From positions 930,001-994,000 of the forward strand of contig NZ_CP064955.1 of the NCBI RefSeq assembly GCF_011038645.2: a DNA stretch of 64,000 bases, written 5' to 3'. The DNA comes from Corynebacterium qintianiae. GTDB lineage: Bacteria > Actinomycetota > Actinomycetes > Mycobacteriales > Mycobacteriaceae. Every line of letters begins with the position of its first letter. Positions within the stretch are counted from its first letter, which is position 1. The notes beneath the pieces are model-generated. The model was not told the DNA's origin. It saw only the letters and a program-made list of their open reading frames with translations, and ran no database searches. The position numbers were made by a program, and so were the translations under genes. Below are positions 52,577 through 61,428 of this stretch, piece by piece.

Positions 52577-54679
52577 GTGCTGGGGACCATCGATTCGCGC
52601 CCGCTCAACGTTGTCATCCCCCTTAAGCAGGCCCGCGCCCTGCACAAGCACCTCGGCATGGAAACGTGCGGCGACCTGCTGCGCCACTACCCGCGCAAGT
52701 ACCTGCACTATGGTTCGGGCAGTGCGCTCGAGGGCACCCGCGAGGGTGACACCGTCAGTGTGATCGGCCACGTTGTGAACGCGCAGCGCATCCCTCGCGG
52801 CGGTAAACCGATCTACAAAATCACCGTCAACGACGGCCACCACGCTATCGGGGCGACGTTCTTCGGCTCCCAGTACGCGATGCGCGTGCTCACCGAGGGA
52901 AAGCGAGTGATGCTGACAGGGAAGCTCAGCTACTACCGGCAGACCCCGCAGCTCCAGCATCCGGATTTCGTGCTTCTCGACGGACCCACCCAGGCCACCG
53001 GGGCACTCAAACAGCTCTCGCACTTCGGTGACTTGGAGGAGATCCTTTCCGGTCGCGAGTGGCTGCCCCTGTACCCGGCGTCGTCGAAGGTGAGCACGTG
53101 GACGATTATGGGCGCGGTTCATGCTGTTCTGGCGACTCTGCCAAAGGTGGAAGAACCGCTGGGCTTCACGCCTATCGGGTACAAGTCCCTGGACAGGGCG
53201 ATCCGCGGCATCCACGAACCCGGGCCCGCGGGACCCGACGCCGCGCGCAAACGTCTAAAGTACGAGGAGGCCAGCGGCATCGCGCTGGTCATGGCCGTGC
53301 GCCGCGCCGAGCGCGCCACCGAGGGAGCGGCCGCGCTCCCGCACGTGCGCGGCGGTGACATGGACAAACTCGTCAGACACCTGCCGTTCCCCCTGACGGA
53401 CGGGCAGAAGTTCGTCCTCGGGGAAATCACCTCCGACATGGAGCGCCAGCGCCCGATGAGCCGCCTGCTGCAGGGTGAGGTGGGTTCCGGCAAGACGATC
53501 GTGAGTCTGCTGGCCATGCTGCAGGCCGTTGACAACGGCGCACAGTGCGCCCTGCTCGCGCCTACGGAGGTGCTCACGCTGCAGCACGCGCGCTCCCTGC
53601 AGGAGACGACGATGCGCGCCGGGCTGCCCACCCGCGTGGTTGCCCTGACCGGTTCCATGAGCGCGGCGCGCCGCCAGGATGCGTTGCTGAAGATCGTCTC
53701 GGGCGAGGCCGATATCGTCGTGGGCACCCACGCGCTTATCCAGGAGGGCGTGGAGTTCTTCCGCCTCGGCCTTGTGGTGGTCGATGAACAGCACCGTTTC
53801 GGCGTGGAGCAGCGCGACGCCCTGCGCGCGAAGTCGGGGGAAAATCCGCCCCATCTTCTGGTGATGACGGCCACGCCGATCCCGCGCACCATGGCGATCA
53901 CGGTGTTCGGTGACTTGGAGATCTCGACGTTGCGCGAACTGCCGGGCGGGCGCAAACCGATCCTGTCGTCACTGGTCCCCGAGTTCAAGCCGAACTGGGT
54001 CATGAGAGCGTGGGAGAAGATCCGCGAAGAGGCCGCCGCAGGCCATCAGGCTTATATCGTGTGCCCGCGTATCGACGGCGACGGCGGTGTCCTCGACACC
54101 GCCGAGGTGCTGGCCGCGACCCAGTTCGATGGCCTCAGCGTCGGTGTGCTCCACGGCCGGATGAAAGGGGAGGAGAAGGACGCGGTGATGGGGGACTTCG
54201 CCGCGGGTGGGACCGACGTGCTCGTCGCCACGACTGTCATCGAGGTCGGCGTTGACGTGCCCAACGCGACTGTGATGATGGTGCGCGAGTCGGAGCATTT
54301 CGGGGTAAGCCAGCTCCACCAGTTACGGGGGCGCGTGGGCCGCGGCGGCAACGCTTCCTTGTGCCTGTTCCACACGCTCGCTGAAGAGGGGACATCGGCG
54401 TTCGAGCGGGTCCGCCAGGTAGCCGCGACGTCGGATGGCTTCGCGCTCGCCGAGCTAGACCTGCGCAGCCGCCAGGAGGGCGACATCCTGGGGGTGAATC
54501 AGTCCGGCAGCAAGCGCACGCTGCGTCTGATCAATTTGGTCGACGACTACGACATTGTTCGCCGTGCTTACGACGACGCCGAGATTTTTGTCGAGCAGCA
54601 TCCCGAGCTTGCCCGCCGCGCCAAGGATGCGCTTTTGTCCACCGTGCCGGAGGAGTGGGAGTACATAGACAAGAGCTGA
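52577..54679 (+). CDS. recG: ATP-dependent DNA helicase RecG
   Basis: A 700-residue branched-DNA helicase that reverses stalled forks. A wedge/OB domain comes first (KTYYRQTPQ-like GKLSYYRQTPQLQHPDF), then helicase motif I GEVGSGKT, motif II VDEQHRFG, motif III TATPIPRTMAI and motif VI QLRGRVGRGG. The GTG start is 4 bp after the DAK2 gene. Neighbour rsmD and coaD are its usual companions. Confidence 0.96.
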   Translation: MLGTIDSRPLNVVIPLKQARALHKHLGMETCGDLLRHYPRKYLHYGSGSALEGTREGDTVSVIGHVVNAQRIPRGGKPIYKITVNDGHHAIGATFFGSQYAMRVLTEGKRVMLTGKLSYYRQTPQLQHPDFVLLDGPTQATGALKQLSHFGDLEEILSGREWLPLYPASSKVSTWTIMGAVHAVLATLPKVEEPLGFTPIGYKSLDRAIRGIHEPGPAGPDAARKRLKYEEASGIALVMAVRRAERATEGAAALPHVRGGDMDKLVRHLPFPLTDGQKFVLGEITSDMERQRPMSRLLQGEVGSGKTIVSLLAMLQAVDNGAQCALLAPTEVLTLQHARSLQETTMRAGLPTRVVALTGSMSAARRQDALLKIVSGEADIVVGTHALIQEGVEFFRLGLVVVDEQHRFGVEQRDALRAKSGENPPHLLVMTATPIPRTMAITVFGDLEISTLRELPGGRKPILSSLVPEFKPNWVMRAWEKIREEAAAGHQAYIVCPRIDGDGGVLDTAEVLAATQFDGLSVGVLHGRMKGEEKDAVMGDFAAGGTDVLVATTVIEVGVDVPNATVMMVRESEHFGVSQLHQLRGRVGRGGNASLCLFHTLAEEGTSAFERVRQVAATSDGFALAELDLRSRQEGDILGVNQSGSKRTLRLINLVDDYDIVRRAYDDAEIFVEQHPELARRAKDALLSTVPEEWEYIDKS

Positions 54680-54698
54680 CAGAGTTAGAGTGTGACGT

Positions 54699-55267
54699 AT
54701 GAACCGCATCATTTCCGGCGAGGCCCGCGGCCGCAAGATCAAGGTCCCGCCAGAGGGGACGCGCCCGACATCCGACCGGGCGAGGGAAGGGTTGTTCTCC
54801 TCGCTGCAGGTCCGCTTCGGGTTCGTCGGCCAGACGGTTCTCGACCTCTTCGCGGGTTCCGGCGCCCTGGGTTTGGAGGCGGCGTCGCGCGGCGCGGCGG
54901 AGGTTGTGCTCGTCGAGAACGACCCGCGTGCCGTGCAAGTCATTGAGTTCAACGCGGGAGTAGTCGGCCACCCGAAGGTGAGCATCGAGCCGGTCAAGGT
55001 CTCCACCTACCTCGCCCGGGCGCCGAAAAACTATTTTTCGATGGTGCTCGCTGACCCGCCCTACGCGCTCGCGGACGAATCCGTCGCGGACATGCTCGCA
55101 GCACTAGAGCCCGCGCTCGTCAGCGGCGCGGCGGTCGTCGTCGAGCGCCACCGCGACAGTCCCGAAACCGCCTGGCCCGACGCGTTCACCCCGACGACGC
55201 AGAAGCTGAAGAAGCGGCTCTACGGCATCGCCCGCATGGACATGGCCGTCTACGAAAGGAATGTGAC

Positions 55268-55271
<4 letters not shown>
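54699..55271 (+). CDS. rsmD: 16S rRNA (guanine966-N2)-methyltransferase
   Basis: A 190-residue SAM-dependent enzyme modifying G966 of 16S rRNA. The start is MNRIISGEARGRKIKVP, the SAM motif DLFAGSGALGLEAASRGA, the catalytic tetrad ADPPYAL. ATG follows TTAGAGT by about 7 nt. coaD overlaps by ATGA. Confidence 0.95.
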
Positions 55272-55740
<469 letters not shown>

Positions 55741-55744
<4 letters not shown>

Positions 55745-56487
55745 CCGCCGCGGCGATCGGACTGTTCCTGGCGATCCTCGTCGGTTCCTGCCTGCAGCGG
55801 ATCTCGGGCATGGGAGTGGGGCTCATTGCGGCCCCAATTTTGTCGTTGCTGATCGGCCCGGTGGAGGGTGTGCTCGTGGTCAACGTATTGGCCACCGCTA
55901 ATGCGGCTCTGACAACGCTTACCGTGCGCGATCGCGTTGACTGGAGCAAGTTCGCGTCTATCGCCCCCTACCTAGTCCTGGGGGCAGTGCCCGGGGCGTT
56001 CCTCATCCGCGCCGTATCGACGGATGTGCTCCTCGTCATCGTCGGCGTGATCCTCCTCATCGCGTTGAGCGTGGTCACGCTGGGCAAGCGCTTTGTCCCG
56101 GTCGTCGAGGGCCGCGTGCCCGCGGCCGTATCCGGTGTGATCGGCGGCTTCATGAACACCCTGGCCGGTGTCGCAGGACCCGCTATCACCGTGTACTCGC
56201 AGGCGGCGCGCTGGGATCAGCGGACCTACGCCGCCACTCTGCAGCCGATTTTCATGGTGGGCGGTGCCGTGTCTTTCGCCATGAAGGAGCTGACCGGCGC
56301 CGCTGACCTCGCCGCGGTCGACCCTGTCCTGTGGGTCTCCGGCGGCATCGCCATGGCGGGCGGGATCTTCCTCGGTGTGAGAATCTCCCCCCACGTGCCC
56401 AGCGGCAAAGCCCACGCTATCGCGCTGACCCTAGCCGTGCTCGGGGGAGTGACTGCGCTTGTGCGCGGCGGCGCTGGCATGCTCTAG
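55741..56487 (+). CDS. TSUP (TauE/SafE) family sulfite/anion exporter
   Basis: A 248-residue membrane protein with about eight hydrophobic segments and glycine-rich repeats in the two halves (GVGLIAAPILSLLIGPVEG, VSGVIGGFMNTLAGVAGPA). TSUP proteins move sulfite or organosulfur anions. The GTG start overlaps the coaD stop; the last gene of the series. A weak hairpin (CTAGCC/GGCTAG) follows in the 36-bp gap before the convergent transporter. Confidence 0.88.
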
Positions 56488-56523
56488 CCACCCGGGCTAG
56501 GATCTCCGAAGCGCTAACGCACT

Positions 56524-57288
56524 TTAAAACAGGGTCGAGAGGAACGACTGAGTACGCTCCTGCTGCGGGTTGTCCAAAACCTGGGCGGGGGCGCCGTACT
56601 CGACGATGCGGCCGTCGGCCATGAACGCGACCTTGTCGGCCACCTCGCGGGCGAAGTTCATCTCGTGGGTGACAACGAGCATGGTCATCCCGTCTTCGGC
56701 GAGGCGCTTCATCACGCTCAAGACTTCGCCCACTAGTTCGGGGTCGAGCGCGGAAGTGGGCTCGTCGAAAAGCATGAGTTTGGGCTCCATCGCCACCGCC
56801 CGCGCGATGGCGACGCGCTGCTGCTGGCCACCCGAGAGCTGGATCGGGTAAGCGCCCGCCTTCGATTCGAGGCCGACCATGGCGAGCAGCTCCATCGCCC
56901 GCTCCTTGGCCTTTGCAGCGGGCAAGCCCTTGACGTGGATGGGGGCTTCGATGATGTTCTCCAGCACGGTGCGGTGGCCGAAGAGGTTGAACTGCTGGAA
57001 CACCATGCCGATGTCGCGGCGTTGGGCGGCCGCGTCTTTTTCGGACATTTCGTGGAGCACACCGTCGCGTTCCCGGTAGCCGATGAGTTCGCCGTCGACG
57101 TAAAGGCGGCCCGCGGTGACCTTCTCCAAGTGGTTGACGCAGCGCAGGAACGTGGACTTGCCGGAGCCGGACGGGCCGACGAGGCAGGTCACCGAACCCG
57201 GGGCCACATCCAGAGTGATGCCCTTGAGTACGTCGAGGTTGCCGAACGACTTCCAGACGTCAATGGCACGGATCATGGGAGAAGTCAT
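56524..57288 (-). CDS. Polar amino acid ABC transporter ATPase
   Basis: A 254-residue ATPase of the polar amino acid (His/Gln/cystine) type. Walker [10 protein letters not shown], signature [15 protein letters not shown], Walker [15 protein letters not shown]. The last gene of the four-gene minus-strand operon of unknown protein, binding protein, permease and ATPase. Confidence 0.95.
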   Translation of the reverse strand: MTSPMIRAIDVWKSFGNLDVLKGITLDVAPGSVTCLVGPSGSGKSTFLRCVNHLEKVTAGRLYVDGELIGYRERDGVLHEMSEKDAAAQRRDIGMVFQQFNLFGHRTVLENIIEAPIHVKGLPAAKAKERAMELLAMVGLESKAGAYPIQLSGGQQQRVAIARAVAMEPKLMLFDEPTSALDPELVGEVLSVMKRLAEDGMTMLVVTHEMNFAREVADKVAFMADGRIVEYGAPAQVLDNPQQERTQSFLSTLF

Positions 57289-57291
57289 GGT

Positions 57292-58212
57292 TTAGCGGCC
57301 CTTTCGCTCGGTGGCTTCGATGATCTGCACGTTGTGCGGGATGGTTCCTTCGGCGTCGGCGAGGCTGGCCAGTTGACGGGCGGTGAGCTGGCGCGTGGCA
57401 CCGCGGTCGAAGTACTTCTCCAGGTAGTGCTGGCCGATCATGAGGATCGACGTGATCGCCAGATACCAGGTGGCGGCGACGAGCAACATCGGCACCGGCT
57501 CGAAGAGAGCGGCGGCGATGTCCATGGAGCGGCCGTAGAGCTCGAGCGAGTACGGAACGGCGACCACAAGGGATGAGGTTTTGAGCAGGGAGATGAACTC
57601 GTTGCCCGTCGGCGGGATGATAATGCGCATCGCCTGCGGCAGCACCGTGCGGCGCATCGTCTGCGTCCAGCTCATGCCGAGCGCCTTCGACGCCTCGACC
57701 TGTCCCTCGGGCACAGAAGAGATGCCGGAGCGCACGATCTCGGCCATATACGCCGCCTCGTTGAGTGCCAGCCCCACGACGGCGAGCATGAACGCCGACG
57801 ACGTGAACGGCTCGAGCGGGACCTGTACAACGCCGAGGTTGATGGTGTCGTAGATCGAACCGATGAGCCCCCAGAAAATCAGCTGGACGTACACCGGGGT
57901 CCCGCGGAAGACCCAGAGGAACACCCATGCCACGGCCTTGAAGACGGGGTTGGGCGACATGCGCATCACCGCGAGGATCACGCCGCCGATCACACCCAGC
58001 GCCATGGCCAGGATAGTGATGGCGAGGGTGTGAAGCGCGGCGGTGGCGATGCGGGTGTCGAAGAGGTAGCGGAAATACGTGTCCCAGCCGTATGCCTCGT
58101 TGCGCGCGGCACCGATGACGAACCAGGCCGCCAGGGCGACGATGACGGCCGCAAGGACCCATCGCCCGGGGTGGCGCAGAGGTGTGGCTTGAATGCGCTC
58201 TGGTGTGCTCAT
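57292..58212 (-). CDS. Amino acid ABC transporter permease
   Basis: A 306-residue inner-membrane permease. The conserved EAA-type loop is NEAAYMAEIVRSGISSVPEG followed by ASKALGMS. About five helices, with a N-terminal helix (WVLAAVIVALAAWFVIGAA) and a long C-terminal cytoplasmic tail. Its start overlaps the binding protein stop by one base (TAATG). Confidence 0.93.
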   Translation of the reverse strand: MSTPERIQATPLRHPGRWVLAAVIVALAAWFVIGAARNEAYGWDTYFRYLFDTRIATAALHTLAITILAMALGVIGGVILAVMRMSPNPVFKAVAWVFLWVFRGTPVYVQLIFWGLIGSIYDTINLGVVQVPLEPFTSSAFMLAVVGLALNEAAYMAEIVRSGISSVPEGQVEASKALGMSWTQTMRRTVLPQAMRIIIPPTGNEFISLLKTSSLVVAVPYSLELYGRSMDIAAALFEPVPMLLVAATWYLAITSILMIGQHYLEKYFDRGATRQLTARQLASLADAEGTIPHNVQIIEATERKGR

Positions 58213-59123
58213 TACATATTTCCTTCCACGGGCTGCTCGTTGATCAGCGCTTCTTCCAACAAACCGGACTCGATGTTCCACTGCTTGAGGATGCGCGCGT
58301 ATTCACCGGTGTTGATCAGGTGCTGCATCGCGGCCGCCATCGCGGGCGCCAGCTCGGAATCCTTGTTCACCGCAAAACCGTAAGGCGCCGCGTCGAACAT
58401 GTCGCCGACGAGTTCGAGCTCGCCACCGGAGCGTTCCACGGCCCATGCGGTGACGGGGGAGTCGGCGCTAAACGCATCGGCGCGGCCCGTCAGTGCGGCG
58501 AGCGCAGCATTGTCGGAGGTGTCGAAGGACAGCACGGTGATGGGTTCTTCACCGCGCTCGACGCATGCGTCGGACTTGGGTCGGACGTCGTCAGTTTCGG
58601 ACACGGTGGTGCGCTGCACCGACACTGTTAATCCGCACGGGTTCGCTGGATCCACGTCATCGCCAGGTTTCTGCGCCCACTGGATGCCGGCGGAGAGGAA
58701 ATTGACAAAGTCGTAACTCTCGCGGCGCTCTTGCGTGTCGGTGAACCCGGACATGCCTGCGTCGATGCTGCCGGCCTGCACAGCGGGCAAGATCATGGAG
58801 AAATCCATCTCCTGCGGGTCGAACTCGAGGCCCATGACGGAGGCGACGGCGCGGCCGAGGTCGAGTTCGACGCCGATGAGGTTGCCCTCGGAGTTCTTGA
58901 ACTCGAACGGCGCGAACGGAGGGTTGGTGCCGATGGAGAGTTTTCCGTCCACGGCGGTGCTCTCGGGCACCATTGCGGCGATGTCGGGAACCTCGCCCGG
59001 CATGATCGGCTCCCACCCCTCAGGGGTTCCGCCCTCGGTGTTGGTGACGCAGCCGGTCAGTGCCGCAACTGCGGCGAGCCCGCTGATGGTGGCCGCCAGG
59101 CGAAGGCCACGCGCGGGAGCCAT
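58212..59123 (-). CDS. Amino acid ABC transporter substrate-binding lipoprotein
   Basis: A 303-residue lipoprotein, lipobox ALTGC at Cys25, with a periplasmic-binding-protein fold of the family 3 type: SIGTNPPFAPFEFKN and DAGMSGFTDTQERRE. It binds an amino acid for the permease and ATPase. The ligand (glutamine, histidine, arginine or cystine) cannot be told. Its start overlaps the upstream small gene by one base. Confidence 0.93.
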   Translation of the reverse strand: MAPARGLRLAATISGLAAVAALTGCVTNTEGGTPEGWEPIMPGEVPDIAAMVPESTAVDGKLSIGTNPPFAPFEFKNSEGNLIGVELDLGRAVASVMGLEFDPQEMDFSMILPAVQAGSIDAGMSGFTDTQERRESYDFVNFLSAGIQWAQKPGDDVDPANPCGLTVSVQRTTVSETDDVRPKSDACVERGEEPITVLSFDTSDNAALAALTGRADAFSADSPVTAWAVERSGGELELVGDMFDAAPYGFAVNKDSELAPAMAAAMQHLINTGEYARILKQWNIESGLLEEALINEQPVEGNM

Positions 59124-59575
59124 TATTGCACCAGCCGGAGGCCGCGCATGACGAGCTCGATGGCCTGGCCGATAGCAAGCACGATGAGTCCCCAAATGAA
59201 ATAGCTACCCGTCAGCTCGCTGGACCCCTGTGCACTGAGAACCACGTCGCCCGAGAACAATTTGGATGACGCGACGATCTCACGGTTGGCGAGGTCGACG
59301 GGGTTGAGCGAGTTCGGCAGTGATGATCCGCTGACCCAGGCGTCGAGCACCGGCGTGTCGTTTTCGGAGGAGCCGAGCGCTTTGCCCATCCAGTTACTAG
59401 ATTGGACGGTCTCCCTCGCTTCCTGGGCGCCTTCGCTTTCGGAGGAGAGGTTCTGGTACGTGTCCGTGCCGAAGCCCTCGACGGAGCTCTCGGCGTTGTC
59501 AGATTGGGCGACGGCGGGCACCGCCGTGGCAACAAGGGCGAGGGCGGTTGCTGCTGCGGTTAGGGATTTACGCAT
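59123..59575 (-). CDS. Small signal-peptide protein heading the ABC transporter operon
   Basis: A 150-residue unknown protein. An N-terminal signal peptide ends near AVAQ (residue 24). The middle is Ser/Glu-rich. One C-terminal transmembrane helix (YFIWGLIVLAIGQAIELV, about 126-143) and a short basic tail RGLRLVQ would anchor it in the membrane. Its stop overlaps the start of the binding lipoprotein (TAATG), so it is translated with the transporter; possibly an accessory subunit. No family recognised. Confidence 0.72.
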   Translation of the reverse strand: MRKSLTAAATALALVATAVPAVAQSDNAESSVEGFGTDTYQNLSSESEGAQEARETVQSSNWMGKALGSSENDTPVLDAWVSGSSLPNSLNPVDLANREIVASSKLFSGDVVLSAQGSSELTGSYFIWGLIVLAIGQAIELVMRGLRLVQ

Positions 59576-59606
59576 GGGTGCATAATAACCATCGCCTGTA
59601 AGGTTT

Positions 59607-59622
59607 GCCCAATTATTTGGGC
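59607..59622 (-). terminator. Weak hairpin after the hemolysin III gene
   Basis: GCCCAA and TTGGGC with a 4-nt loop between the convergent-free minus-strand genes at 59627 and 59575. There is no strong T run, so its role is uncertain. Confidence 0.3.
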
Positions 59623-59626
59623 ATTC

Positions 59627-60313
59627 TTACCCCGCCTGGACCACAATGATCCACACCGCGATGAGGTGGAGTACCGCCGCCACGATGGTGAGCGTATGGA
59701 AGTGCTCGTGGTAGCCGTAGATGCGCGCGTGGCGGCCCGGCCACTTGAACCCATACATGATGGCGCCCACTGTGTAGGCGACACCGCCCAAGAATAAGAG
59801 CCAGACTACGGCGGGGTCGGTTTCGCGCCATAAGACCGGGATAATGGGCACGACGAGCCAACCGAGAATGAGGTAAACGAGCACAGCCAGCCAGCGCGGG
59901 TGGGTGATCCACACCATGTTGAGGATCACCCCCATGATCGCGCCCGCCCACGCAAACACCAACATCCAGGTGGAGTGCGGGCGCTGGAGTAAAATGACGC
60001 AGATCGGCGTGTACGTCGACGCGATGAAGACGGCTATGGTGGCGTGGTCTGCCCGCCGCCACCACTGCACTGTGGCGGCGGACCTCCACGGCCAGCGGTG
60101 GTAGAGGCTGGAGACCGCGAACAGGAGGATGAGTCCCGCGCAGTAGACGCTGACACTGACTATCTGGGGTGGGGTCAGTGTCATCCATGCGTAGGTAATC
60201 AGGACGGCGGAGGCGATTGCAGCGAGGAAAGCGGAGATGAGGTGAGCCCAGCCGCGGGTGGCGGGACGATCGCCGCGGTCCGCCACCGTGTAGGTTCGCT
60301 CGATTGTGGTCAC
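59627..60313 (-). CDS. Hemolysin III / PAQR-family membrane protein
   Basis: A 228-residue seven-helix membrane protein of the YqfA/hemolysin III family. The conserved SSLYHRW and HEHFHTLTIVAAVLH histidine motifs, which form a zinc site in this superfamily, are visible, as is YTPICVILL. Its role in bacteria is not firmly known, and haemolysis is not implied by the name. Confidence 0.9.
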   Translation of the reverse strand: MTTIERTYTVADRGDRPATRGWAHLISAFLAAIASAVLITYAWMTLTPPQIVSVSVYCAGLILLFAVSSLYHRWPWRSAATVQWWRRADHATIAVFIASTYTPICVILLQRPHSTWMLVFAWAGAIMGVILNMVWITHPRWLAVLVYLILGWLVVPIIPVLWRETDPAVVWLLFLGGVAYTVGAIMYGFKWPGRHARIYGYHEHFHTLTIVAAVLHLIAVWIIVVQAG

Positions 60314-60339
60314 TCAGTTAAGGCTACGCGGACGTAGGT

Positions 60340-60852
60340 TCAGTTGCCAGAGGTTAACGCGCGGTAATAATTCTGCTGGGCGGGGAAGTATGCGTCCCAC
60401 GCGGGCATTCGCTTATCGACGACCGCCCCAACGAGCCGGTCTAAGTAAAATTCCCATCCCGGGCCGATCTCGTGGAGCTGGTCGAGGTCGACGTCGTAGT
60501 GAGTGAAAAGGATCTTCGTGCCCTCCGCCTCCTGCGTCAGGTCGAACGCGACATCCCAGGCGAAACCACCCTGGGACACGAGCCGGAGCCGGCTCGGTCT
60601 GTCACACTCGGTGGGGATCATCTCGACGATGTTGTCCCCGTTCTCGAACGCCATAGAAATGCGCACCGGTTTATCCAGCTCGCCCGTACCTACCCAGTGG
60701 CCGTACCAGAGCGCGGTCTTCTCTGGGTTGGTAAGAAACGTCCACGCGGCGGCGGCGTCGACGGGTACATCGCGTGAAAGCATGAGGTCGCACGCGGCGG
60801 GCTGGCGGTTCAGGATTCCGGTGGGGATCGGATCGATAGTGTGCTCGGTCAT
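60340..60852 (-). CDS. SRPBCC (AHSA1-like) family protein
   Basis: A 170-residue START-like protein. The features are RDVPVDAAAAWTFLTNPEKTALWYGHW near residue 30, then WDVAFDLTQEAEGTKILFTHYD and GPGWEFYLDRLV. This fold binds small hydrophobic ligands; related proteins act as toxins, cofactor or stress proteins, and no role can be given. The ATG at 60852 is preferred; the frame is open upstream into the tRNA region. Confidence 0.82.
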   Translation of the reverse strand: MTEHTIDPIPTGILNRQPAACDLMLSRDVPVDAAAAWTFLTNPEKTALWYGHWVGTGELDKPVRISMAFENGDNIVEMIPTECDRPSRLRLVSQGGFAWDVAFDLTQEAEGTKILFTHYDVDLDQLHEIGPGWEFYLDRLVGAVVDKRMPAWDAYFPAQQNYYRALTSGN

Positions 60853-60912
60853 GGCGCCGATGGTATCTGGATTTTCGCGCGGGTATTGCGCTGCGCTAAG
60901 ATGATTCAGCAC

Positions 60913-60986
60913 GCCCCAGTAGCCCAATTGGCAGAGGCAACGGATTCAAAACCCGTCCAGTGTGAGTTCGAGTCTCACCTGGGGCA
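60913..60986 (+). tRNA. tRNA-Leu (CAA), short variable arm
   Basis: A 74-nt cloverleaf with acceptor GCCCCAG/CTGGGGC, anticodon loop TTCAAAA giving CAA and T arm GTGAG/CTCAC. The variable region is only about 5 nt, unlike the long arm of most tRNA-Leu; I recall such CAA genes as common in actinobacteria. Confidence 0.85.
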
Positions 60987-61428
60987 CACAAGCGGGCGGG
61001 GGTTTCGGAAAAGTTTCCCAATTTTTTCAGGAAACTACGCTCTAACCCTCGCGGCACGAACCACAGGGACCTTCGGGTCCCTTTTTTCGTTCCACAGGCG
61101 ACTTCTCACCAAAGTCTCGGCTATCGCACACCGGCTGAGGTTGAGGCGGAGTTTTGGGGGCACAACCCGGCTCACGAAATAATGGAAATCAAGGCACAAG
61201 CCTAGGAACAAAACCCGGGGCACTTCACATGAGTTTAGTGCGTTCCACTCCGACCCGCGACAACCGCACCCATCGCTAGAGATGCACCCAGGGATTCCGG
61301 TGCGGCAATCATACTACTTGCGACCGTACCCCCAAGGATTCCAGTTTTGAATACACGACTTACTCGTCCGTTGGCATCGAAGCGGAACTAGGACGGGTCC
61401 ACTCGGCGCGCTCGCTAGACTAGTCGGC
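60987..61428. other. Gap without a gene before polA
   Basis: Contains the terminator at 61065-61086 and otherwise nothing I recognise. A 62-codon minus-strand frame at 61035-61223 crosses the terminator and has no support. Confidence 0.6.
61065..61087 (+). terminator. Terminator downstream of tRNA-Leu
   Basis: AGGGACC (61065-61071), loop TTCG, GGTCCCT (61076-61082), then TTTTT. Confidence 0.8.

Noticed and set aside
61035..61223. Minus-strand small ORF before polA
   Set aside because: It crosses a strong terminator hairpin and has no start signals.
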